A stretch of DNA of 64,000 bases. Origin: a virus. Made by a program: the position numbers and the translations under genes. Shown here piece after piece: positions 7,780 to 17,700 of the stretch. The stretch lies in the IMG/VR virus record IMGVR_UViG_3300045995_000345, positions 1 through 64,000 of that record. The stretch is one strand, 5' to 3'. The notes beneath the pieces are model-generated. The model made no database searches. It was not told the DNA's origin and saw only the letters and a program-made list of their open reading frames with translations. Each line of letters opens with the position of its first letter. Positions within the stretch are counted from its first letter, which is position 1.

Positions 7780-8858
7780 AGCTACTCAGAACAGGCAGCT
7801 CTGACTTCTGGCAGGCAGAGGTTATGACTGAGGACGGCAGCAAGAAGCTGCTCAACACGTTCTGCTCCACCAAGACGGAAGCTCTGGCTGTCGTTGAACG
7901 CTCCAAGCTGGTCGAGCTTGAGACTGCATCCAAGGCGCACCGGCTCACCGCTGAGGTTGTCACCCTGATCACCGCGAACCGCACTGTCACGGTGGAGCAG
8001 GCCATGGAGGAATGGGATGCCTGGATGGTTACCTCCTGCCGGTCGGATAGAACCAGAGTCAACAACCAGACAGACATCCGGCGCTGGATCCAAGACATGA
8101 AGCTGGCCGGCAAGACGATTGGAAGCATCACCACCGATGACATCCGGCTCTGGATCAACAGCGTGGACTCGAAGAACAAGCTGGGCACCCGGAAGCAGAA
8201 GCTCGCCAGTGTTCGGAACTTCATGACGTTCTGCAACATCAAGCGGTACATCCTGAGCGACCCGTCGCAACTGGTGCGGATCGATTACAAGCTGCTGCCG
8301 TTCATCCAGAAGGAGACGAAGCACAAGAAGGTGTTCGCGGATGACGAGATCGAGTTCCTCTTGGGCGTGTGCGCCAATCAGGATCCGCCTTCCGTGAGTC
8401 GTGGATTCCTGCGGGCAGCAATCATCCTGGGCAGAGACTTGGCCTTGCGCCTGGGCGACATCTGCAATCTGGAATGGCCGTGCTTCCAAGGTGACACACT
8501 CGCCATCTGGCAGGGCAAGACTAACACGCGCTTAGAAATTCCAGTTTCTAAGAGGGTCAAGGATCTGGTGGAGTCCTTACCCAGAGAGGACGTCCGGTTC
8601 CTGTTCCCAAAGGAGCGGGCCATAATCAACGACACGAAGCGTCGGGCGAACCTGTCCGTCGCGTTCAAGGTGTTCCTGGATCGGTTCGGATTCAACGGCT
8701 ACAGCTTCCATTGTCTGAGAGCCACACTGGCTACGACGATGGCGAACAATGGCGCCACGCTGACAGACATTGCCGAGAGGCTGGGCCACCACAAGGGCAG
8801 CGAAGCAACCAAGGCTTACGTCCGAAAGGATGGGGCATCGATGGTCAACCAAAGGTAA
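7776..8858 (+). CDS. int: tyrosine recombinase (phage integrase)
   Basis: 360 residues from the ATG at 7776, which overlaps the upstream stop. The catalytic set is visible: Arg225 (LALRLGD), Lys248 (QGKTN), His312 and Arg315 (HCLRAT), His338/339 (LGHHKG) and Tyr348 (AYVR). An N-terminal arm-type and core-binding region precedes them. It indicates the ability to integrate, so the element is probably temperate. No attP core is recognisable nearby. It reads through palindrome site 5 as LEIPVSK. Confidence 0.9.
   Translation: MKLLRTGSSDFWQAEVMTEDGSKKLLNTFCSTKTEALAVVERSKLVELETASKAHRLTAEVVTLITANRTVTVEQAMEEWDAWMVTSCRSDRTRVNNQTDIRRWIQDMKLAGKTIGSITTDDIRLWINSVDSKNKLGTRKQKLASVRNFMTFCNIKRYILSDPSQLVRIDYKLLPFIQKETKHKKVFADDEIEFLLGVCANQDPPSVSRGFLRAAIILGRDLALRLGDICNLEWPCFQGDTLAIWQGKTNTRLEIPVSKRVKDLVESLPREDVRFLFPKERAIINDTKRRANLSVAFKVFLDRFGFNGYSFHCLRATLATTMANNGATLTDIAERLGHHKGSEATKAYVRKDGASMVNQR
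8532..8551. repeat. dispersed palindrome, site 5 (20 bp)
   Basis: TTAGAAATTCCAGTTTCTAA lies inside the integrase gene. The spacer between GAAA and TTTC is six bases rather than five. Confidence 0.8.
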
Positions 8859-8863
8859 TCAAC

Positions 8864-9364
8864 ATGAACGAACAACCAACTAAAGATAGTCCCCCAACCG
8901 TGCCAGTGCCTCAAGTCAAACATGAACTGGTTCTGTCCAAGTGCGCGAACAATCGGGCAATCAGCGTGTGTATCGCAACGCATCAAGCCCTGGCTTGGAT
9001 CAAGCTGTGCGATTGCTACTTCAACAGGCTGACCGTGGCTTTACTTGCAATGAGTGAAGCCTCCGGGAACAGGCTTCCGATGGACACGGTCCTGATCGTG
9101 CCGGAGTGTTACGACTTCAATGAAGTCTGGAACTTCATCGCCAGCAAACCGTTCGCGCATCAGATGGGGCAGAAACAAAGCGACCCAGATTCGGAAGGCT
9201 GGACCGTTCAAGCCTCCGACTACGACCGTGTGTCCAACGCGCTGCGTGCATTGCGCAACGCTTGCGAGGACAGGCTGCCACCGGGACACTACGAAAAGCT
9301 GGAAGAGGAATGCCGGGAAGCGGACGTGGTGCTGGGCAGAAAGACGAAAGCTGACAAACCATGA
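8864..9364 (+). CDS. hypothetical protein
   Basis: 166 residues from the ATG at 8864, five bases after the integrase stop. The frame is open further upstream but that part overlaps integrase. Mixed helical composition with several Cys; no family recognised. Confidence 0.6.
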   Translation: MNEQPTKDSPPTVPVPQVKHELVLSKCANNRAISVCIATHQALAWIKLCDCYFNRLTVALLAMSEASGNRLPMDTVLIVPECYDFNEVWNFIASKPFAHQMGQKQSDPDSEGWTVQASDYDRVSNALRALRNACEDRLPPGHYEKLEEECREADVVLGRKTKADKP

Positions 9365-9696
9365 CACCCGGCAACTGGGACGAACCACAGGGTCGTGCGG
9401 CACAGGCGGAGGTGCCTGGGGCGACGTGTTCGGCGTCTGATACCCCAATAACCGACCGACTGGAACACGAACAAGAGTGCAACTTCGATGTCGGATGGGA
9501 AGACGCATGTCGAGAACTTGAACGCGAAAGCACGCGACTGCGAAAGGCGCTGAAAACCGTCTTGGCATCAGCGCATCCTCACCCAATGGAAAACGGCGCG
9601 ATGTATGAAGCGTGGGAATTTGCGAAGAAGGCCCTGACGCCGAACACTGTTAATCGCATCACCCCAGTTGACGCCGCTCAAACCGTGAAGCCGTAA
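9361..9696 (+). CDS. hypothetical protein, coiled-coil-like
   Basis: 111 residues, start fixed by ATGA overlap. The middle (ITDRLEHEQECNFDVGWEDA, then CRELERESTRLRKALK) has the look of small phage proteins with a short coiled coil. Function unknown. Confidence 0.6.
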   Translation: MTPGNWDEPQGRAAQAEVPGATCSASDTPITDRLEHEQECNFDVGWEDACRELERESTRLRKALKTVLASAHPHPMENGAMYEAWEFAKKALTPNTVNRITPVDAAQTVKP

Positions 9697-9703
9697 AAAA
9701 ACT

Positions 9704-9949
9704 ATGACAATCGAACAAAAGCTGAAAACCCTTTGCGAAGAGAACGGGCTATGGAAAGAGGAAGCTGACGCCGTGGTTGCCGCTTATCGTGAAGAAGTAG
9801 ACGGCGACATGAAGCGAAGGTGGAACGACAACGTTGAGGATTACCCCGTGCAAATGATTGCCGTGCTCTGGATGGGCACGAAGCGCTGCGCTCTGGACTA
9901 CATTGACAAGAAATGTCCGGAGCACTTTGCGCGTCCAATGTTCGCCTAA
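9704..9949 (+). CDS. hypothetical protein
   Basis: 81 residues, helical and charged (TLCEENGLWKEEADAVVAAY). It is the last gene before the 291-base leader region of the HNH gene. No domain recognised. Confidence 0.6.
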   Translation: MTIEQKLKTLCEENGLWKEEADAVVAAYREEVDGDMKRRWNDNVEDYPVQMIAVLWMGTKRCALDYIDKKCPEHFARPMFA

Positions 9950-10107
9950 TTCTTTCTCAGCCAGCGGACGCGGCCGGGATGTTCTGGTAGTGCATCCATC
10001 GGTCTGGAACTCTGCGAAGGCTCCGGGATCCGCTCCTTTCATACGGACACCAGGAGCCGGCTGAACTTTTCGGTTGACAGAATTTAGATGCGTGTTTCAT
10101 TGGAGAC
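9950..10107 (+). other. non-coding stretch with promoter-like box
   Basis: No gene is seen. A TTGACA at 10074-10079 is a good -35 match, with TCATTG 17 bases downstream as a poor -10. The same TTGAC box lies at nearly the same distance upstream of the second structured RNA copy. A weak GGCTCC/GGAGCC inverted repeat with a long loop lies within 10018-10062. Confidence 0.4.
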
Positions 10108-10240
10108 GTCCCGCAAATCAGGACACATCGACTAGACCCGATGAAACACACAACGACAGTTCCGAAATGCCAGCCAGCCGGGAGCAGCACGTCCTCGCTG
10201 TTCCGGTCTAGCGGTTGGCTGGCATTTCAGAGTGGTCACC
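10108..10240 (+). ncRNA. structured RNA leader, copy A (pseudoknot)
   Basis: Visible elements: hairpin P0 (GTCC 10108-10111 with GGAC 10121-10124); P1 5' strand CTAGACC 10132-10138; P2 5' strand AAATGCCAGCC 10165-10175; hairpin P3 (GAGCAGC 10182-10188 with GCTGTTC 10197-10203); P1 3' strand GGTCTAG 10205-10211; P2 3' strand GGCTGGCATTT 10217-10227. P1 and P2 interleave, giving a pseudoknot. The ATG of the HNH gene follows at 10241. The copy at 55510-55641 keeps the core sequences ACATCGACT and TTCCGA and the order of helices while the paired bases differ. Confidence 0.75.
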
Positions 10241-10921
10241 ATGAGTTCGAGATACGAGAAGAACTGCCCCATCTGCGGCAAGATCTTCGTAGTCGCACAA
10301 AATCTCTGCGCCTGTTCGCGTGATTGCCGAAGACAGATGAACCAACGGTGGGCGAAGGCCAAGCTAGAGAAGCGACGACTCGCCACTCAGTCTCGGCAAT
10401 CGGGCAGCCCATCAATCCAGACTTCCAGACCGTGCAAGAACTGCGGCCGCGACCGCAGGAAGAACAAGATCTTCTGCTGCGTATCCTGCTATGAATCGTT
10501 CCAGAAGAGGCCAAAGACTACGCAGGAACTGGCGGAGATAAAGCTCGCGAAGTCGGAGAAGTTCAGGCGCAAGCGGCAGGCCCGTGGTCAACGCGAGTTT
10601 GAGCTGAACCCCACCCGGTTCACCTACTACCACCACGTCTATCTAAACTCCGATCGGTGGGGGGAACTTCGGAAGCTCAAACTCCAAGAGCGCGATTGCT
10701 GCGCCAATTGCAGCAGCCGGACGAAGTTGCACGTCCATCACTGGGATTACCACAACCTGACCGATGTCCTCCTGATTGATCTGGAAGTCGTTTGCGAGCT
10801 GTGCCACAACGAGATTCACCGCCGGATCGACCGCTTTCCCAAGTCGGAGTGGACCAGATTGAGAGACCTGTTCAGGGAACTCGGAATGGACGGGCTTCCC
10901 ATCAATCCGAAGCACCATTAG
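10241..10921 (+). CDS. HNH endonuclease with N-terminal zinc fingers
   Basis: 226 residues. CPIC and CSRDC (9-29) and CKNC with CVSC (65-83) are two cysteine zinc fingers. The C-terminal HNH core has CANC (154-157), HHWDY (166-170) and CELCH (185-189). Candidate roles are a homing nuclease or a packaging/replication nuclease. The start is directly downstream of the structured RNA; a GTG at 10232 is the alternative. The stop codon lies within palindrome site 6, at the junction with the convergent late operon. Confidence 0.8.
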   Translation: MSSRYEKNCPICGKIFVVAQNLCACSRDCRRQMNQRWAKAKLEKRRLATQSRQSGSPSIQTSRPCKNCGRDRRKNKIFCCVSCYESFQKRPKTTQELAEIKLAKSEKFRRKRQARGQREFELNPTRFTYYHHVYLNSDRWGELRKLKLQERDCCANCSSRTKLHVHHWDYHNLTDVLLIDLEVVCELCHNEIHRRIDRFPKSEWTRLRDLFRELGMDGLPINPKHH

Positions 10922-10936
10922 AAACTCAGTTTCCAT
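10918..10936. repeat. dispersed 19-bp palindrome, site 6
   Basis: TTAGAAACTCAGTTTCCAT lies at the convergent junction. It supplies both the TAG stop of the plus-strand HNH gene and the TGA stop of the minus-strand gene. Confidence 0.9.
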
Positions 10937-11714
10937 CCTTGGGCAAATCAATTACAGCCGGCGCCGGCAGGTGACTCCTTCCATTTCCATTCGCCACCGT
11001 CACATTTCCGTCAACACGCATGTTGACCATTGGCGACAGCGGCGAGAACTTCGGGCTCCGTTTATTCTGGATCGCTTCCTTCTGCTCCGCGCGCCGCAAC
11101 TCAATCATGGCTGCCGCGATTCCAGCCTGCCGGATCTTGTCGTAGGTATCGAGCATGAGGCCGTAGAGCGTGGCCCTGTCCTGCCTGAGCATCCTCAGCC
11201 TGACCAGCCTTTGGTCAAGGTTCTCTCCGGTCAGTGGATCCAAGGGTGCGGTATCGAGCAAGGCGATCCTCTCCGTTGTTGCCTTGGCTTCAGTCTGGAA
11301 ACTCAGGTAGAGGGACAGGAGGCCACCGCCAGTCATGGCGCCGATCTGCTTGAAGTGTTTGGCGAACAGGTCGGCTTGATTGATGGCGGTCTTGGCTACG
11401 TCTTCGGGAATTCCGATGGAGGTAAGAGCTTCTGCCGTCATGCAGACATTCTCCAAACGCTTCATTGAGGATTCAACGTCGCGAGCTAATGACGCTCCCG
11501 GATCTCTCGCATCCACCGCCGATGCTTTCTCAGCTCTGAGTTGATCGAAGACGGCCTTTAGCTTTGCGTTGTCCATGATCCGCAAGCGTAGCTTCTCCGG
11601 ATTCCTTCCGAGCAATCTAGCCGCCCCCGCTATGGATCCAGACTGAAGCAAAGCCTCCCTTATCTGTAATTGCGTGGTTACTCTAGGAGCTTGCTCTGGT
11701 GTGGCGGTGTTCAT
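10926..11714 (-). CDS. hypothetical late protein, possible HTH
   Basis: 262 residues. Residues about 16-45 (QIREALLQSGSIAGAARLLG) resemble a Fis-type or terminase-small-subunit helix-turn-helix; the rest is helical. It is the last late gene, coupled by ATGA overlap to the giant gene. A small-terminase role is possible but unproven, since TerL lies far away on the other strand. Confidence 0.55.
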   Translation of the reverse strand: MNTATPEQAPRVTTQLQIREALLQSGSIAGAARLLGRNPEKLRLRIMDNAKLKAVFDQLRAEKASAVDARDPGASLARDVESSMKRLENVCMTAEALTSIGIPEDVAKTAINQADLFAKHFKQIGAMTGGGLLSLYLSFQTEAKATTERIALLDTAPLDPLTGENLDQRLVRLRMLRQDRATLYGLMLDTYDKIRQAGIAAAMIELRRAEQKEAIQNKRSPKFSPLSPMVNMRVDGNVTVANGNGRSHLPAPAVIDLPKDGN

Positions 11715-14700
11715 CTCCCAAACCCCGCAGCGATTGAACGGTAATCCCTTGCCCCACCACCGCCACCGGACATGGAGCTGGATCCGTAGATGTTCACGGC
11801 CCTGCGTTCTGTGCCGAAGAACGGGGTGAGCCCTCCCGTGTTGGCTCGGCTCTTTCGCACCTGCGCTCCGTAGGCGTTGAAGTTGCGGATGGCTGCCGAC
11901 ACTTCGGTTGCGCTGTCACCCAGAGAAGCCAGCATCTTCTGGTACTCGCCAGCGCTGGGGGACTTGTTGAACGTGGAGCGGAGAGGATTCATGCGCTCGT
12001 AAGCTTCAGCCACGTCTGCGTAGGGATCAACCTCCGGGTCAGTTACAGCCTTCAGGCTGGCGACTTCAAGGGCCTTGGAGTACGCCTCGCGGAATGCGGC
12101 CGGGTCGTTGACGTAGGCAGCCAGGACCATGTTTCCCACCCAAGGTTTCACCGGGTTGGGTATGGCGTTGATCATGCCGGCGGCTGAACCCCGGAAGATT
12201 CTCAGGTCAAGTCCCTGTTCCCTGCCGGCCACACGGATCAGGTTGCCCACGTTGATGCGTTCAACAATGCGGCGCTCGGTGTTGTCGAGGTCCAGCATGT
12301 TGTTGATCGCATCAAAGTTCTGGAGGTAACCAGTTCCACCAGCAGCCTGAATGAACTGGCGCCAGGTTGAAGCGTAGGTGGAATTCGACGGGCCTTGACG
12401 CGCCAGCTTGGTGAGCACAGCGCCAAGGTTCATGATGGTGGAGGCGACGAACACCCGGCTGTCCACGCTGAACTCTCGGGCAGTGGACACGTTGAAGATG
12501 GAGTTGACGGGTTCGCTGATGATTCCGAACGTGCCAAGGCGGGAGAACGAATCAAGCAGGGCGAGGGGCAGGTTCTCATCCAGCTTGAACGGAAGCTGGT
12601 TGGGCGCCTTGCCAACGATGTCCTTCTCGTACTCCTTGCGCATCACGGCGTAGGCGATGGTCACTGGAACGATGGCCAGGGTGAATGCTGTGGCGGCGGA
12701 AGCGGCTGCCCTCAAGGATGCTCTACCCTCCGGCTCTCGCGAACTCTTCACCACGTCGGCGGTCTTGATCAGAGCCCAGCCAGTCAGGGGTGAGACAATG
12801 CGGCCGAAGGTATTGTTGAGCGTCCAAGGCGCACGCGTGGTGATGCCCGTGTTGAGCAGCACCTCGGTGTTCGCCAGCGCAATGACGGATCGAATCTGAT
12901 CGAAGGTCAAAGGCTCCGCTCCAGAAAGTCGCTTTCTAGCAGCGTCCTCCAGTTGGATTCCGTTCTTCTCCAGCGTGGTGTAGAAGTACTTGAACGCCCG
13001 ATCGTCCAGCATCAGCCCGCTCAGGTTCTTGCGCGAGAAGTTCGCCGTCTTGGCGCTGAACTTGAAGTTGGGATCCGCTGCATCTGCCGGGTGGTATTGG
13101 AAATAAAGGGCTGCCTTGTTGATCCCGTCGTTCGTGAACTCAAGCCACGTCCGAGCTGCGGCGCGCTGCATGATGATGTTGTTCATGGAGAACGGTGCCC
13201 ACCACTTGAGGGTAGCGGCTGCCGTCTCAACGTTCTTCGGCTTGCCAACCCCAGTGCTCAGGAACACACGCGCTGCCGCGTTGACCCGCTTCGTTACGGC
13301 GCGCACCACTTCACCGGGCACCCTCAGCGGGGATGCCGTGCTTCTCCACGCCACAGCCCAGAGGGACGCCTCCGCTCCAAGCTGCTGCCGATAGCGGTCC
13401 AGCATACTTCTCCACCCACGGCGTTCGGTGAGCGAGTCAAGGTCCGCCGCCCCACCGCTGTTCAATAGGCGAGTGTTCTTGGCGTTCTCCGCGTTCATCC
13501 GCATCTCCCAGCTCATCGCCTGCCACATGCTGTGCATCAACTCGAATGCGTAGTTCTTGTAGTACCCACCGAACAGGACGGACACCGCTTCCTTGCTGAA
13601 CCCGAACTTCCGGAACGCATGGTCAGGCAGTGAGATGTGATCGGACACGGCGGAGGTGACGCCCTGCAGTACGAACCCGCTCATAACGCCAACCATGTCC
13701 ATCAACGTCTGGTAACTCTGACCTCCGCCGCTGTGGGTGCGAATGAGTGAGAAGAGAACGTCCTCGTTCTTTTGGGCGTACTCGAGATTGTAAACGGCAT
13801 TCTCGCGCATCTTCCTCAGTCCAGGCCGATCTCCATTCAGCCCGTTCTCCATGTAATCTTTCGACAGCGCTGGGTTGCTGGTCTTGATCGCCTCTGCCGC
13901 CTTGAAGTCATCCGCCAGCAGCGTCAGTTCAGTCTGGAGTTTCGCCAGGTTGGCCTTCAGGTCTGTGGCTCCAGCTCCGTAGGCATCCTGCTCTGCCAGG
14001 ACGCGGATGTAGTTCGCGTAATCCTTGTGTCCGTAGGTTCGGAAGTTCAACCATCCAGGAGGGAAGTCCTCTCCCTTGCGCGCATCCAGGAAGGCGCGCC
14101 CAATCGTTCTCAAGTCGTTGCCCTGATCTCCTTCGTCCACCTTGGCGACCTTGTAGAGTTCGTCCATGTAATGTTGGAACGTGGCCATGGTCTGGCCTAC
14201 GAAATCCGAGAGTGTATCGGGACTTCCACCAAGGTCAGCGTGCAGCGTCTCGGCAAACTTCAGGGCATCGAAGGTGCCATCGGCGCGACCAGCCGTGGCT
14301 GCTTGGTAGGCTCCCCTCAACTGCGCGTGCGGGGCCATGTCCACAACTCCGCCAACCTCCGGGCCTTTGAAGTTCGTTTGACCGGGCTTGGAAATCAGTT
14401 CGGCAACGAACGTCGTGTTGACTGGAGCGGTGAACCTCGCGTCCAGCACGGCCTGCAACGCTGCCCGATCCTTGGAGTGCAGCAATGCGACGGCGCTCTT
14501 GGTGAGGCCGACGTGTTCGACGGGGGTGGGATTGCCAGCATCGTCTGTCTCGGCTCCCATCCATGGAGTATTCCAGAACAGCTTCTCACTTCCCTTCATC
14601 CGCATCGCGAGAGCCACGGCTGGCCCTGCGGTGTAACGGCTCATGGTGCTCATCACGCCACCGATGACATCGCGGAAGATGACGCGCCCTCCAACCATGA

Positions 14701-17700
14701 CATCGCGGATCTTGAGCTTTATCCCGCGTCGGACGTTCTGAAGATCCATCGCCGCCGCGAAGTTGGCACGGATGTACTTGTCCACCGCTTCCCATGCGCC
14801 CTTTCGCTCCATGCCTGGGAGCGCCTGCACGAACCTCTTTCCGGTCGCCATGAACTGGTCGAGCTGCTGCTCCGGAGTCAGCCTTGGATCGTAGAGGTGC
14901 TGCTCGGATTGGAACAGGCCGAGGATGTTGTGGTAGAAGTTGGCGTGAAACTCAACAGGGTTGTCGATGCCGGTGGCGATCATTGCGGCACGGGCAAGTT
15001 CGTCCACCTTGTAGTAGAGCCGCTCGTTGATCGAGTTGCGAAGCGACTGCTCCCGGTTGTTGTGCGTCACGATCTGCTGCTCGATGGCGCGCGCTGTCTG
15101 CGTTCCGTGTTGCCGGAACCGCGTCCCGATGTCGCCCATGGAACGGAGGATCCAGCCGCCCAAGCCACGCTGAATATTCTCATTCGCGCTGTTCGCTTGA
15201 CGCCCGGCAGCCTCTCTCACCACACGTTCCAGAAAAGCGAATCTCCCTGATCCTTGAGATCCCGGGTGCTCCGCCATCCAGCTCACAATCTTCGTGAGAT
15301 TCTGCTGAATATTCGCGTCGCTGTAGTTGTCGCCATGCTGAACCGTCTGGCGAAACTCAGGCTTCGTGAAAAGATCATCCTCAGTTGTCAGGTTGCTCTC
15401 GGGAACCAAGTAAACCGCGTTGTTCACCCACTTGAACTGCCGGCTTTGTTCTCCGAAGGTGCCTTCCTCCAGGTCGCGCATTCGTTCCAGCTTGCGAATC
15501 TCCTCAGCCTGAATCTTGGAAATGATGTGCCACTCCACATCCCACTGCGAGAGTTGTGCCGCCTGCTTGAGCAGCTTCTCGTTCTCCGCCTTGATTGTGT
15601 CGAGGCGCTTTAGGATTCGGTCGGCGTGAACGAACAGGGTGCCCACGCGGGAGAGCTGGCCCACTGCAAGCGCCCGGGCATCCGGCTTGTTGCTGACCGC
15701 CAGTTTGATCATCTGGTTGATGGCGGTCTTCTGGACACCCTTGTCATCGTAGGCTGTCCGCACCGCCAGGAGATCCATCGCGATCGGCCGGCGTCGTGCG
15801 AACTGGAGAGCCAGGGCAAGGCGAGCTGGGTCGGCTGCGATGTTCCGAGCGTTCGGGTTGGCGCTGGCTGCCGCCGCTGCCTGCACGTCGCCTGGGGTCA
15901 GGGACACCTTGCCAGCGGATGTCAGTGAGACATTTCCCACGGTGGAGTAGTCGATGCCTAGCTCTGCTAGGGCTTGAAGCTGGTCGCCAAAGGCAATCTT
16001 GTTTCCCTCAATCGCTCCAGCCGCGATCCTCAGCGCTTCCTTGAAGCCAGTCTTAATGCCCAAGGCTTCAAGGATGGATTGCGCCCCGGTGCCAGTGGCC
16101 TCGCGCAAGGCGTCCTTCATGGACTTCAGGAACTGGCCGGTCACCACGTCGAGGTTCTGGTAGTTCTGGGTCAGCTCGTAAAGCTCCAGGTTCGATTCGC
16201 TGATGCGCTCGGTGAGCTTGCCTTCGCCGAACTCATGATCGGAGAGTGCCTTGCGCGCCTGCCACCGGGTCCGGTCCTTGTAGTGAATCTCCAGGGCTGC
16301 CATCTGCGCCTTGGGCGCTTCGTTGGTCTGCTCCAGGTCTGCGAACGTGAGGCTGGTAGAAACTGGCTTTCCAGTGGTGCCGTCTTTGGTGAGCGCGCTG
16401 TTGATTGCGGCCTTGATGTCCTCGGCTGGATCTTCCCCGCCTTGAATAAGTGAGGCGAACGAGTTCTGAATCCACTCGGCCTCCGTGGCAACCGGCTTCC
16501 CTGTGGTGGTGACGTTGTTCCCGCTCTTAACGAGGGCGTCGAAGTACTTGGAACGTGCGGCGGCAACCTCATTCGTGACCGCCATCATTCGCTTGGCCTC
16601 GTTCTCGTACTCTCGCGTTGGGCTGATCTCTGTGCGTTCCCCGGCGAGGCCCTTGATCTGGCGGTAGCGCATCTCATCCGCATTCATCGGCCCCGTGTTG
16701 GGTCGCAAGACGCGCCACGCCTTGTCCCTCGCCGCCGCCGCTTCGTCGTAGTTCTGGAGCAACGTGGTGACCAGCTTGTAGGCTTCGTCCGCAACGTTCT
16801 TGTCGCTGGTCAGGCCAACTGCCTTGAGCAGGTTCGCCACCAGGCGCTTGAACGCATCCCACAAGGACAACGATGTCGGGTCACCGAAGTTCGGAGGCAG
16901 CGCAATCTTGGTGAGCTTGTCTCGAAACTCCGGGTCTGACAGCACGGCAACGGCGAACTCATCCGATCCAACCAGACCTTCCGCTGACTGCTGCCACGTC
17001 AGGCCCGCTGCCTTTGCGGCTTCAACCAGTGTGTGCAATTTTTGCACGAACTCCTGTTCGCCAACTGTCAGCGATGCCGGGTTGTTCCTCGCACGCAAGA
17101 GCAGTCGCGAGATGAAAGGATGCAGCGCCTCGTGAACAACTGAGACATGGAAGTCCTCCACGTTCCGAGCGTTGGCTGGGAACACGGTGGCTTCATTGTT
17201 GGCCACGCTGTAAGATCCACCAAGCGGAGTCCCGACTTGAGTCTCTGGAGAGATTGTCAGCTTTGCCTCAGTGACATCCGCTCTTCCGGCAAGGAACTTG
17301 GCTAAGGCAGCCAGTTCCCCACCCGCCTCCGCCACCTTCTCCAAGGCAGCCGCCAGCGTCGGGTAATCCTTCTTCAACGCGGCGATGTTCATCTCGCTCA
17401 GCAACCCGTGCTGAGTGGCTGGCAGCTTGCTCTTGGCCAGTCGTTTGAGATTGAAGATGACGTTCTCCACGGAGTCGGGAAGAAGCTCCGGCGCCGTGAT
17501 CGTCTGCGCATCCAGGTCAACGGCGTCCATCGCGTCTGGATCCAACTGGCGTTCGCGGGATGGCGTGACGGCTTCTTGAGCCACGTCCAGGGCGGTCTCG
17601 ATTCCGTGCGGAGTCCTCGCCTTCGTGATCATGTCGAGGATCTGATCCCTCTGACCATCACTCAACCCGCCGTCTTCGTGCAGACTCAAGATGACGCCAA

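Noticed and set aside
10108-10240. HDV-like, hammerhead or HEARO RNA
   Set aside because: Topology is partly like HDV, but the segment between P1 and P2 is about 26 bases and no catalytic junction is seen; hammerhead core CUGAUGA is absent; the adjacent HNH protein is not IscB-like.
13772-15250. A 492-residue plus-strand frame opposite the giant gene
   Set aside because: Shadow of the giant gene: no domain, odd composition, no ribosome site, and the minus-strand frame is continuous.
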